NCBI GenBank assembly: GCA_030427145.1
Contig: JAUHWT010000003.1
Span: 1 to 64,000 of the forward strand
DNA: 64,000 nucleotides
Source of the DNA: Alphaproteobacteria bacterium
GTDB lineage: Bacteria > Pseudomonadota > Alphaproteobacteria > Rhodobacterales > Rhodobacteraceae
Reading direction: 5' to 3'
Positions 52,859-61,675 of the stretch are shown here, piece by piece. A program made the translations under genes and the position numbers. The notes under the pieces are model-generated. The model saw nothing but the letters and a program-made list of their open reading frames with translations. It did not search any database and was not told the origin of the DNA. Numbering within the stretch: the first letter of the stretch is position 1; every line of letters begins with the position of its first letter.

Positions 52859-54598
52859 TCAGCCGTCGAGCCAGACCTGTTCGAAATGGGTTTCAAAGGT
52901 CGGGTGCATTCCCAGGCCCCGTACATCGGATGTCATGTGCCTGAACAGGGAGCGCCAGAAGGGCTGGATCAGGACACCGGAATCCTGGAGGATTTTTTCC
53001 ATTCGGCCCATGAGTTCACTGCGTTTTTCAGCATCGGCTATTTTCAGGGCCTCATCCAAAAGCCGGTCAAACTCCTCGTCGGAAAAACCGGTTTCGTTCC
53101 AAGCCTCGCCGCTGCGATAGGCGAGAGCGTAGATCTGAACTCCCAGCGGCCGCATGTTCCAGTTCGTTGAAGAGAAGGGGTATCCGACCCATCCGTTCCA
53201 AAAGGTGCTTCCCGGCATGACAATGCGCCGAACCTTCATGCCCGCATCGCGCATCTGGGCGGCTACGGCATCGGTTGAGTTTCGCCGCCAGTCGTCATCG
53301 ATGGAAAGAAGTTCAAACTCCGTGTCCGCGTGACCGGCTGCGGTCAGGAGTTTCATCGCCGACTCGGGCACGGCCATTTTGGGAGGTAGTTTTTTGTATT
53401 CCGGATGCATGGGGCCGCAGTGATGGTTTTCCGCAACCTCGCCCATGCCCTGATATCCAAGATCCAGAATAATCTCGTTATCCACCGCCATCTGGATGGC
53501 CCGCCGCACCTCGACATTGTCGAAAGGGGGATGGTTAACGTTCATGCGAATGCAGATTGTGGCGGCCGTGACGACGCTGGCTTTTTGAAGCCCCAGATCA
53601 TCAAATGCATCTACGAAATCGGCTGTGGTCTGGTAATTTGCGTGAAGCTGACCAGCCTCGAAGGCCGCAATTTCGGCGGCAGGATTGGTGCCATGGTCGA
53701 TGAATTCGACACCATCGAGAAAAACGGGACCGAACACCTCATCGCCCCACCAGGAATTGCCATCCGTCCGACGGCGTGTGACCGAGCGTACGCCGGGCTC
53801 ATGGCTCACGAGTTCCCAGGGACCGGTTCCAATGGGGTTTTGGGTGATGTCCGCACCGGTTTCATCGAAACTGCGATGGACGATGAGAGCGGGGTAGTCG
53901 GTGATCCCCGGAATGATCGTGATATCAGGGGAGCTTAGATTAAGCTCAACCGTGTAATCATCCACCAGAATGACCGCATCCTCGCGTGCACCAAAAACGT
54001 CCCGGACCAGATCCCGTTCGACGGTCGTGCCGTCATCCTCGGTCACGGTTCCGATATAGGTTTCCTCGCCTTTTTTCTCGATGAGGGGTCCAACGCGGGA
54101 CGCCATCGAATTGCCGGGGACGTGACGTTCGCACCAGCGCCGGAAATTGAACACAACATCGTCTGCGGTGAAGTCGTCACCATTGGACCATTTGACGCCA
54201 CGGCGCAGTTTCAGAACGTAATTCGTAGCATCCCCATTTACCTCCCAGCTTTCCAGAAGGTAGGGCTCAAAGCCGAAATCAGGCGAATACCGCACCAGGT
54301 TTTCGAGGAAACCGCGACAGGCATTGCCTTTTTCCGACCAGTCGAAAATCCGGGGATCGCTGATTTCCATGACGGACATGGACACCCGCAGCACGCCACC
54401 GGGTTTGCCTTCCTGCGCTCTGGCGACATGCGGTACACTGAGCCCAAGCAAACCGTATGCGGCCGGAACCGTGACACCAAGTGCCGTGGCGCGGGCCAGA
54501 AACTCACGCCGGTTGAGTTTGCCGCCGAGACATTCTTCAGCAAGTCGCGGAACCGCGGGGTGCACGTCTTTGCCGTTGATTGTGCCGGAGGTCATCAT
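52859..54598 (-). CDS. family 5 ABC solute-binding protein, Tat-exported (579 aa)
   Basis: N-terminal twin-arginine motif [14 protein letters not shown] at about 30-43, followed by a hydrophobic core and a likely cleavage site near AQEG. The body is an SBP_bac_5 dipeptide/oligopeptide-type binding protein, with [25 protein letters not shown] near 128 and [18 protein letters not shown] near 360. No permease or ATPase gene is adjacent, so it is an orphan binding protein or works with a transporter encoded elsewhere. Confidence 0.88.
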   Translation of the reverse strand: MMTSGTINGKDVHPAVPRLAEECLGGKLNRREFLARATALGVTVPAAYGLLGLSVPHVARAQEGKPGGVLRVSMSVMEISDPRIFDWSEKGNACRGFLENLVRYSPDFGFEPYLLESWEVNGDATNYVLKLRRGVKWSNGDDFTADDVVFNFRRWCERHVPGNSMASRVGPLIEKKGEETYIGTVTEDDGTTVERDLVRDVFGAREDAVILVDDYTVELNLSSPDITIIPGITDYPALIVHRSFDETGADITQNPIGTGPWELVSHEPGVRSVTRRRTDGNSWWGDEVFGPVFLDGVEFIDHGTNPAAEIAAFEAGQLHANYQTTADFVDAFDDLGLQKASVVTAATICIRMNVNHPPFDNVEVRRAIQMAVDNEIILDLGYQGMGEVAENHHCGPMHPEYKKLPPKMAVPESAMKLLTAAGHADTEFELLSIDDDWRRNSTDAVAAQMRDAGMKVRRIVMPGSTFWNGWVGYPFSSTNWNMRPLGVQIYALAYRSGEAWNETGFSDEEFDRLLDEALKIADAEKRSELMGRMEKILQDSGVLIQPFWRSLFRHMTSDVRGLGMHPTFETHFEQVWLDG

Positions 54599-54809
54599 TA
54601 ATCCCTGTGGTGATCATGTGCCTTGCAATTGCAAAACAAATCCGCGAACGGGTCAACGGAAGATTGGCTGCAAAACCCTGGTATCGGGAATTTGACCACG
54701 GTCACCGCGGGATACCTTTTGGCGATGGGGATGACAGGCGCTATATGCACATAATGATGATTATGTTATTTGGTTTTGTGGTTGTGATACCCCGCCACCG
54801 GTTATTCTC
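54599..54809. other. 211-nt divergent promoter region
   Basis: Holds the promoters of the minus-strand binding protein and of miaA on the plus strand. AT-rich towards the miaA start. No further gene is seen. Confidence 0.4.
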
Positions 54810-55679
54810 ATGACATCACAAACAACGCTCATTGCGGGTCCTACTGCGAGCGGCAAATCCGACCATGCATTACGGCTGGCCGAAACCTCACCTTCCGTAA
54901 TCATCAATGCGGACGCCCTTCAGGTTTATGACTGCTGGAGCATTCTGTCCGCGAGACCTCAGCCGTCAGATCTCGCTTTGGCTGATCATCGCCTCTACGG
55001 GCACGTGAAAGCGGATTGCCGCTATTCCGTTGGCGCCTGGTTGCGCGACGTTGCACCGATACTTCGCGAGGCCCACACCAAAGACCTGTCCGTGATTGTC
55101 GTTGGCGGTACCGGGCTCTATTTCGACGCACTCACCAACGGGCTGGCTCACGTGCCGGAAATCAAGCCGGAGGTACGTGCGGCGTCCCAAGCTCTGCTGA
55201 ACAGCAACGAGTTGCACAAAATGATCGCTGATCTTGAAGCCAGTGATCCGGAAATCCGCTTCCGTATCGACACGAATAACCCAATGCGCGTGCAGCGTTC
55301 GTGGGAAGTCCTCACGAGCACCGGACGCCCACTGTACAAATGGCAGATGGAAAAGACCGCGCCATTGGTCGACGGATCATCCTGCGAGAAGACACTCATC
55401 AATCCACCCACCGAAGTTCTGAACGAGCGCATCGAGGCCCGGTTCAGGAAAATGGTGGAACTCGGAGCTCTGGAAGAATGCCGGCAATTCATGAACAATG
55501 GATATGATCGCAACCTCCCTGCCGCACGTGCCCTGGGAGCATCGCAGCTTATCAGTTTTCTTGAAGGCCATGTGGACCTTGATAAGGCTATTCAGGACGC
55601 CACCATAGCGACCCGGCAGTTTGCAAAACGCCAGCGGACATGGCTGAGAAACCGAATGTCAGACTGGAATAAAATATAA
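54810..55679 (+). CDS. miaA: tRNA dimethylallyltransferase (289 aa)
   Basis: Adds a dimethylallyl group to A37 of tRNAs that read codons starting with U. P-loop GPTASGKS at about 9-16, substrate-binding NADALQVYDCW near 31, and VVGGTGLYFDALTNGLA near 95. QFAKRQRTWLRNR at the C-terminus is the conserved tRNA-binding region. Length fits the family. No clear ribosome binding site before the ATG. It converges with hflX; the short spacer is AT-rich. Confidence 0.95.
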   Translation: MTSQTTLIAGPTASGKSDHALRLAETSPSVIINADALQVYDCWSILSARPQPSDLALADHRLYGHVKADCRYSVGAWLRDVAPILREAHTKDLSVIVVGGTGLYFDALTNGLAHVPEIKPEVRAASQALLNSNELHKMIADLEASDPEIRFRIDTNNPMRVQRSWEVLTSTGRPLYKWQMEKTAPLVDGSSCEKTLINPPTEVLNERIEARFRKMVELGALEECRQFMNNGYDRNLPAARALGASQLISFLEGHVDLDKAIQDATIATRQFAKRQRTWLRNRMSDWNKI

Positions 55680-55714
55680 ATTTTATATTATTTTCAGATA
55701 TTTATACGATATTA

Positions 55715-56965
55715 TTAAAGTTTTCGGAAGCGTTCACGGTCCCGCTGAGACCATCGCACATCAAAGAGATAACCGCCTTCCTGAACCTTTTCACTCAGCA
55801 CGACATTGCGATCAAACAACCACGACCTTCTTTTCCCGTCGCTGAACTCCAGCTCGACCTGGTCCTCAACCATTTCAGAGGCCAGTTCCTGCTCAATTCG
55901 TTCAAGCAGCGCATCCACGCCCATGCCGGACACCGCTGATATGGCGAGAGTATCTCCCCCACGGGCGGCGGAATTCAACGTTGCGTCCAGGTCTTCGCCG
56001 GTCAGTTTGTCGACCTTGTTCCAGACCTCCAGCGTTCCCGATTGCCGTTCCTCATCAAGACCAAGCTGTTCCAAAACCTCGTGGACATTCTGAGCCTGGT
56101 GCGCGGTTTCAGCGTGGGTAATATCGCGGACATGGACGATCAGGTCAGCTTCCAACACCTCCTCAAGAGTGGCGCGAAATGCCGCCACCAGCTGTGTTGG
56201 CAGATCTGAGATAAACCCAACCGTATCCGACAGAATAACCTGACGACCACTCGGCAGCGTGATAGAGCGCATGGTCGGGTCGAGGGTTGCGAAGAGCATG
56301 TCGCGCGCCAGAACGGTTTCGCCCGTCAGGCGATTAAAGAGCGTCGACTTGCCCGCGTTGGTGTAACCGACGAGAGCTACAACCGGAAACGGAACGCGCT
56401 TCCGGGCCGAACGGTGCTGACCACGGGTCCGGATGACCTTGTCGAGCGACTTTCGGATGCGGACCATGCGCTCGTCCAAGGCACGACGGTCGGCCTCAAT
56501 CTGGGTTTCTCCGGGGCCACCCAGAAAGCCAACACCACCGCGCTGGCGCTCAAGGTGTGTCCAGCTGCGCACGAGCCGGGATTTCTGGTAACTTAGATGG
56601 GCCAGTTCGACCTGAAGGACCCCTTCCCTCGTTTTGGCGCGATCACCAAAGATCTCAAGGATAAGACCCGTCCGGTCGAGAACCTTGCAGTTCCACGCTT
56701 TCTCGAGGTTGCGCTGCTGCACAGGTGTGACGACCGCGTCGACCACAACCAGCCCAGCCTCATTCGACGAAACCAGTTCGGCAAGCTCTTCCAGCTTGCC
56801 GGAGCCAAACAAAGTACCGGCACGCGCCTTTGGGAGCGGGACGGCATCGGATGCGACGACTTCGAGATCCAGTGCGGCGGCCAGACTGACCGCTTCCTCA
56901 AGCGCGTCGGACGGGTCCCTTTCGGACCCGTTTAGTCTGGCTGGATGCAGAACAACCGTCCGCAT
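55715..56965 (-). CDS. hflX: ribosome-associated GTPase HflX (416 aa)
   Basis: N-terminal HflX domain with the Gly-rich segment RAGTLFGSGKLEELAELV near 50, a coiled-coil linker near 150 with GGVGFLGGPGETQIEADRR, and the G domain: G1 GYTNAGKST near 200, G3 DTVGFISDLP near 245, G4 NKVD near 322. It rescues or splits stalled ribosomes. 13 nt from hfq, matching the conserved hfq-hflX order. Confidence 0.96.
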   Translation of the reverse strand: MRTVVLHPARLNGSERDPSDALEEAVSLAAALDLEVVASDAVPLPKARAGTLFGSGKLEELAELVSSNEAGLVVVDAVVTPVQQRNLEKAWNCKVLDRTGLILEIFGDRAKTREGVLQVELAHLSYQKSRLVRSWTHLERQRGGVGFLGGPGETQIEADRRALDERMVRIRKSLDKVIRTRGQHRSARKRVPFPVVALVGYTNAGKSTLFNRLTGETVLARDMLFATLDPTMRSITLPSGRQVILSDTVGFISDLPTQLVAAFRATLEEVLEADLIVHVRDITHAETAHQAQNVHEVLEQLGLDEERQSGTLEVWNKVDKLTGEDLDATLNSAARGGDTLAISAVSGMGVDALLERIEQELASEMVEDQVELEFSDGKRRSWLFDRNVVLSEKVQEGGYLFDVRWSQRDRERFRKL

Positions 56966-56978
56966 CCGCTGTTCCTGA

Positions 56979-57215
56979 TCAGCTATCTTCCGGCTCGTAA
57001 AGGTTGATCGGCTGGGCCGGCATTACGGTAGAAATGGCGTGCTTATAGACCAGTTGAGACTGGCCGTCCCGACGCAGAAGAACGCAAAAGTTGTCAAACC
57101 AAGTGATCACACCCTGGAGCTTAACGCCGTTCATAAGAAAGATCGTTACGGGAACTTTTGCTTTTCTTACGTTATTGAGGAACGCATCCTGGAGATTTTG
57201 TCTGTCGGCAGCCAT
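56979..57215 (-). CDS. hfq: RNA chaperone Hfq (78 aa)
   Basis: Sm-like hexameric RNA-binding protein. Sm1 is [33 protein letters not shown], and Sm2 contains [12 protein letters not shown]. Supports sRNA pairing and regulation. First gene of the hfq-hflX pair. Confidence 0.97.
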   Translation of the reverse strand: MAADRQNLQDAFLNNVRKAKVPVTIFLMNGVKLQGVITWFDNFCVLLRRDGQSQLVYKHAISTVMPAQPINLYEPEDS

Positions 57216-57354
57216 TTTTCTCAGCCTTAAGTTGTATATGCCATCCGGGAACGGCTTATGTTTTCGTTGCCTTACAATTATGGTTGCCGGTTTTTGGGAT
57301 TTCTAGTGCAGTGCATCATTTTTCCCCGACTGTGGCCACTTTGCAGAAGTGACA

Positions 57355-58857
57355 TCAATTCCGCCAGTACGCGGGGTTGAAGAGCGCAATGATCACCAGC
57401 GCCTCCATACGCCCGATGATCATGCCCGCGGAGAAAATCACCTGCGCGGCATCGTTGAGATCCGCATAACCAAAGCCGTCCGACAGGGTCAGAATTGCGG
57501 GGCCAGTCGTCGTTAGAGAGGCAATGGCAAGCGTCAGGCTGCGTTCAAATCCGAGACCTGTAGCGCTGAGCGCAACGAGGAGAAGTGACAGCGTGGCGAG
57601 AAAAAGCATCAGAAAAACAAAGGCTGTCTGGGGCCCACGGTCTGAAATCATCTTGTCGCCGTGACCCTGCCTGCGGACACTGCTGGGATGGACCAGAAGA
57701 TCCATCTCCTGCAGCCCCAGGCGGTACAGCGCATAGACCCTGAGCAGCTTCACACCACCAGCTGTGGTAGCGATACCCCCGCCCATCACGGCCACACCGA
57801 GGAGAATCAGCCCCGGACTTTGCAGTCCCGACCAGACCTGCATGGTGCGCCAGTCACTGCTCTCAAAGCCTGTCGTGGTGAGGAATGACAAAATTGTGAA
57901 GATCGACCCCCACACCCCCTGTGCCGCTGCGGCAAGATTGTCCTGCCGATCCACCTCTGCCGCACCAATGAAGTTGCGGCAGAACAGTACCACGGTGATT
58001 CCCAGCACGCATATCAGCATCAACTGCATCTGCGGATCAGAGAAGCGCGGGATACGTTCGGTCCAACGGCTCCTGAATACGGTTTTCTGGGACACTGCGG
58101 ACAACAGGAAAATTGCGATGGCAATCTCGCCAAGTCGTCCAGAGCCGGCCCCTTCGACGCCGCCTATGGGAGACACACCACTTGTGGATACAGTCGCCAT
58201 CGCATGACAGAGGGCCACGAACGGACGATCACCGCAAACGGTCAGGATCAAAGCCAGAACAAAGGTGCCCATGACGTATATGGGCGTAATCGTCCGCGCC
58301 TTCTGAACGATACGGCGGCTTGCCTCCTCAATGGTCCCTGCCCCATGCCGCAAATACTGGCCGCCCGTTTTGTCGCTGATCTCAAAGCCGCCGAGATTGA
58401 GCGGCGCCAGAACGGCGAAGGTCGTGACCAGCACGATCAGACCACCGAGCCAACCGACAAGTGAGCGCCACAGGTGGATCGTATCGGAGATCAGGGCGGG
58501 ACGTTCGAATACCGACGCACCAGTCGTGCTCAGACTGGACAGCATCTCGAAGTAGAGATCCATGAAATCCATGTTCGGCACGAGGGGTACGAGCGGGGCC
58601 GCCAGGAATATCGGCAGTAGGATGTATACCATCAGGAGCGTCAGGAGATGGTATCGCTCTGGAACTCTCGGATGCCAGTTGGTCGTGGCCAGTCCAAGAA
58701 GCACCGAAATTACGGCAAAAAACACGGAGTGATAAAAAAACGTCCGTGAAATAAGCATGTTGTGGTCGATCAGCGCGTCGATCGCCGGGACCATCATCAG
58801 GGCAGCCGAAAACAGGAGCAGCAGGACAAAAGCCGGAAACTGGCGAAGGTACGACAT
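57355..58857 (-). CDS. trkH: K+ uptake channel subunit TrkH (500 aa)
   Basis: Potassium-translocating membrane protein of the Trk family: four M1-P-M2 repeats, seen in the selectivity segments TTGASVF near 95, STSGVSPIGG near 225, TTTGFESSDW near 320 and TTTGPAILTLS near 460. The start at 58857 (MSYLRQ) has AGG and lies just after the trkA stop, so the longer upstream frame was rejected. Works with TrkA, encoded directly upstream. Confidence 0.93.
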   Translation of the reverse strand: MSYLRQFPAFVLLLLFSAALMMVPAIDALIDHNMLISRTFFYHSVFFAVISVLLGLATTNWHPRVPERYHLLTLLMVYILLPIFLAAPLVPLVPNMDFMDLYFEMLSSLSTTGASVFERPALISDTIHLWRSLVGWLGGLIVLVTTFAVLAPLNLGGFEISDKTGGQYLRHGAGTIEEASRRIVQKARTITPIYVMGTFVLALILTVCGDRPFVALCHAMATVSTSGVSPIGGVEGAGSGRLGEIAIAIFLLSAVSQKTVFRSRWTERIPRFSDPQMQLMLICVLGITVVLFCRNFIGAAEVDRQDNLAAAAQGVWGSIFTILSFLTTTGFESSDWRTMQVWSGLQSPGLILLGVAVMGGGIATTAGGVKLLRVYALYRLGLQEMDLLVHPSSVRRQGHGDKMISDRGPQTAFVFLMLFLATLSLLLVALSATGLGFERSLTLAIASLTTTGPAILTLSDGFGYADLNDAAQVIFSAGMIIGRMEALVIIALFNPAYWRN

Positions 58858-58861
58858 CAAC

Positions 58862-60244
58862 CTAGAAGAAATCCAGGCCGACCTGGAACAACCGCTCCAC
58901 CTCGGCAACTGCTTCGCTGGTTGCGAAAATGGTGAGGACGTCACCCTCCTCGATGCGGGTGTCTCCCTTGGGCACCATGATACGATCCTTTTTCTGGATC
59001 AGGCCGACGATGCTCGATTCAGGAAATTCAGCATCCCGGATCAGCCTTCCGGCAATGGCGGAGGTTCCCAGAACCTGTGCCTCAATCACCTCGGCCTCTC
59101 CATCACCGATTGAATACACCGCCCGGATGCGACCATGGCGCACGTAGCGGAGGATGGAGGATACAGTAGTGGCTCTTGGGTTGACGTAGGCGTCGATGCC
59201 CATGGGTGCGATCAGACCAATTAGCGAGGGATCATTGACCAGCGCGACCACAAGTTTCGCGCCCTCGTTCTTGGCTCTCACGCAGGCGAGGATATTGGTC
59301 TTGTCGTCGTCCGTCAGTGCCAGAGCGGCATCCACGCGGCGCACGTTCGCCTCATGGAGCAGTTCGAGGTCCAGGGCATCGCCATTGAGAACTATGGACC
59401 GCTTTAGCGTATCGGCGGCATGTTCCGCACGATCCATATTTTTCTCGATGAGCTTGACCCTGGATTTGCGTCCTTTGGACTCGAGTTTTTGAGCAACGTT
59501 CAAGCCGATATTGCCTGCGCCGATAATCAGCGTGCGCTGAACGTCGAGACTTGCCTTCCCGTATACCTCCATCACACGCTGAAGGTCTTCGGTCACGCAG
59601 AACACGTAAACCTGGTCGCCCTCGTAGAGCTGATCCGGGGGCTCCGGCACAAAAAGACGTTCACCGCGCCGAATGCCCACAACATGCGCCCGCAGTGTAG
59701 TGAAAAGCTCTGAGAGCTGCCTGAGAGGCGTGTTGAGCACGCTGCAGTCACGGTCGAGGGAAATCCCGACCAGCTGGGCCTTTTCTTCAAGGAACGCCTC
59801 AATATCGAATGCAGCAGGCGCAGCGAGCCGCTGCATAACCGCATCGGCGACAGCAAACTCCGGCGAAATGACCACATCAATGGGGAGGTGTTCGCGCCGA
59901 TACAGGTCGGAATAGAGAGTATTGAGGTAGGACGGCGACCGCAGGCGGGCAATCTTCCTAGGAACGGAAAATACCGAGTGGGCCACCTGGCACACGACCA
60001 TGTTGACCTCATCCGACTGGGTTGCAGCAATGACCATATCGGCATCACGCGCGCCTGCCTGTTCGAGCACATCAGGATGTGAGGCAAATCCGGTCACACC
60101 GCTGACGTCGTAGGCTTCCGTCAAACGCCTAACAAGGGCCGGGTTGTTGTCTACCACGGTTACCTGATTGGCGTCCTGCTCGCGGGAGAGATGACGGGCA
60201 ATCTGCCCCCCCACCTGTCCCGCACCGCAAACGATGATTTTCAT
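58862..60244 (-). CDS. trkA: K+ uptake regulator TrkA (460 aa)
   Basis: Cytoplasmic gating protein with two RCK-type NAD-binding halves: CGAGQVGGQIARHLSRE at residues 6-22 and IIGAGNIGLNVAQKLE at about 238-253, each followed by a TrkA-C domain (residues about 140-220 and 370-455). Binds nucleotides and controls TrkH. Between trkH and ntrX on the same strand, the usual Rhodobacterales order. Confidence 0.95.
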   Translation of the reverse strand: MKIIVCGAGQVGGQIARHLSREQDANQVTVVDNNPALVRRLTEAYDVSGVTGFASHPDVLEQAGARDADMVIAATQSDEVNMVVCQVAHSVFSVPRKIARLRSPSYLNTLYSDLYRREHLPIDVVISPEFAVADAVMQRLAAPAAFDIEAFLEEKAQLVGISLDRDCSVLNTPLRQLSELFTTLRAHVVGIRRGERLFVPEPPDQLYEGDQVYVFCVTEDLQRVMEVYGKASLDVQRTLIIGAGNIGLNVAQKLESKGRKSRVKLIEKNMDRAEHAADTLKRSIVLNGDALDLELLHEANVRRVDAALALTDDDKTNILACVRAKNEGAKLVVALVNDPSLIGLIAPMGIDAYVNPRATTVSSILRYVRHGRIRAVYSIGDGEAEVIEAQVLGTSAIAGRLIRDAEFPESSIVGLIQKKDRIMVPKGDTRIEEGDVLTIFATSEAVAEVERLFQVGLDFF

Positions 60245-60277
60245 ACAGCCTAAGCCCCGGCACTAACCAAATTACGG

Positions 60278-61675
60278 TCAGGCTGGTTCCTGCGCCTCGT
60301 CATTGCGCTGCCCCCGGCCTGCCGGAATGACATTCAATGACTTGAGCTTGCGATGCAAGGCCGAGCGTTCCATTCCCACGAAACTCGCGGTCCTGGAAAT
60401 GTTCCCTCCGAAACGACTGATTTGTGCGACAAGATACTCGCGCTCGAACGTCTCCCGCGCCTCGCGCAGCGGCAGCCCCGCGAACGTAGCCCCAAGCAGG
60501 CCGGGATCGCCCTCGTCGGCAGTGGGCGCCTCCATCGCGAGTTCGCCAGGCTCAATCCGGCCCTTGTCGGGCCCCAGGATCAGCGCGCGCTCGAGGATGT
60601 TGCGCAATTGCCGGATGTTTCCGGGCCAGCGCATGGTCTGCAACTGGGCTTCGGTTTCCAGTGCAAGCAGACGTTGGGGCAGGCCCTGTGCCTTGTTCAA
60701 CTGCTCAAGAAAATGCGCGGCGAGTTCCGGGATATCCTCCCGGCGGGCTTCAAGCCCTGGTACGCTGACCGGCACCACGTTGAGGCGGTGGTAGAGTTCC
60801 GTGCGGAAACGCCCGGCCTGCATTTCGGCCTCCAGGTCACGGGTGGTTGCCGAAAGCACCCGCACATCCACGCGGACCGTGTCAGTCCCACCGACGCGCT
60901 GAAAAGACTGATCCACCAGCACCCGGAGGATCTTCGACTGTGTGCCGATGGGCATATCGGCAACCTCATCGAAGAAAATCGTGCCGGAATTGGCCCGCTC
61001 CAAAAGTCCCGGCTCGACGCCACGCTCCGGGGTGTCACGACCGAAAAGCACCTCCTCCATCTGGTTGGCGGCGATCGAGGCGGAATTCACGATAATGAAC
61101 GGGCCCTTGGCCCGGTCCGAATTCGAATGGATGTAACGTGCGGCCACGTCCTTGCCCGATCCTGGCGGGCCCGACAGCATGATGCGGCTGTTGGTGCGGG
61201 CGACCTTGTCGAGTTGTGATTTCATCTGACGGAAGGCCGCGCTTTTCCCGAGCATGACCTGTTCGGACGCGTCCTGCCCACGAAGAGATGCGTTTTCCCG
61301 GCGCAAACGCGACGCCTCCAGGGCGCGTTCAATTACCACGGTCAACTGATCAATGTTAAAGGGCTTCTCGATGAAATCGTATGCGCCCTGTTTGATCGCG
61401 GCCACCGCGATTTCAATGTTCCCGTGACCGGAAATGATCACAACAGGGATCGCGGAATTATCACGTCGGACCCGTTTGAGAATGTCGATGCCATCGAACC
61501 GGCTGTCCTTGAGCCAAATGTCGAGAATGATCAGGTCGGGTGCCGCCCGGTTGATCTCCTCAAATGCGGTATCGCTGTTCCAGGCCAGCCGGACACCATG
61601 GCCCTCGTCTTCCAGAATATCTCCGATAAGGTCCCGGATATCCTGCTCGTCATCGACTACGAGAATGTCGGTCAT
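60278..61675 (-). CDS. ntrX: nitrogen/redox response regulator NtrX (465 aa)
   Basis: REC domain with DDEQD near 8 and the phospho-acceptor Asp in LIILDIWLKDS at about 52. AAA+ module with Walker A GPPGSGKD near 165 and Walker B TIFFDEVADMP near 232. A Fis-type HTH ends the protein (LVAQISRFGGNISRTASFVGM, about 425-450). The GAFTGA loop expected of sigma54 activators is absent: VLFGRDTPERGVEPG sits in its place. It overlaps the ntrY stop by ATGA. Confidence 0.93.
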   Translation of the reverse strand: MTDILVVDDEQDIRDLIGDILEDEGHGVRLAWNSDTAFEEINRAAPDLIILDIWLKDSRFDGIDILKRVRRDNSAIPVVIISGHGNIEIAVAAIKQGAYDFIEKPFNIDQLTVVIERALEASRLRRENASLRGQDASEQVMLGKSAAFRQMKSQLDKVARTNSRIMLSGPPGSGKDVAARYIHSNSDRAKGPFIIVNSASIAANQMEEVLFGRDTPERGVEPGLLERANSGTIFFDEVADMPIGTQSKILRVLVDQSFQRVGGTDTVRVDVRVLSATTRDLEAEMQAGRFRTELYHRLNVVPVSVPGLEARREDIPELAAHFLEQLNKAQGLPQRLLALETEAQLQTMRWPGNIRQLRNILERALILGPDKGRIEPGELAMEAPTADEGDPGLLGATFAGLPLREARETFEREYLVAQISRFGGNISRTASFVGMERSALHRKLKSLNVIPAGRGQRNDEAQEPA

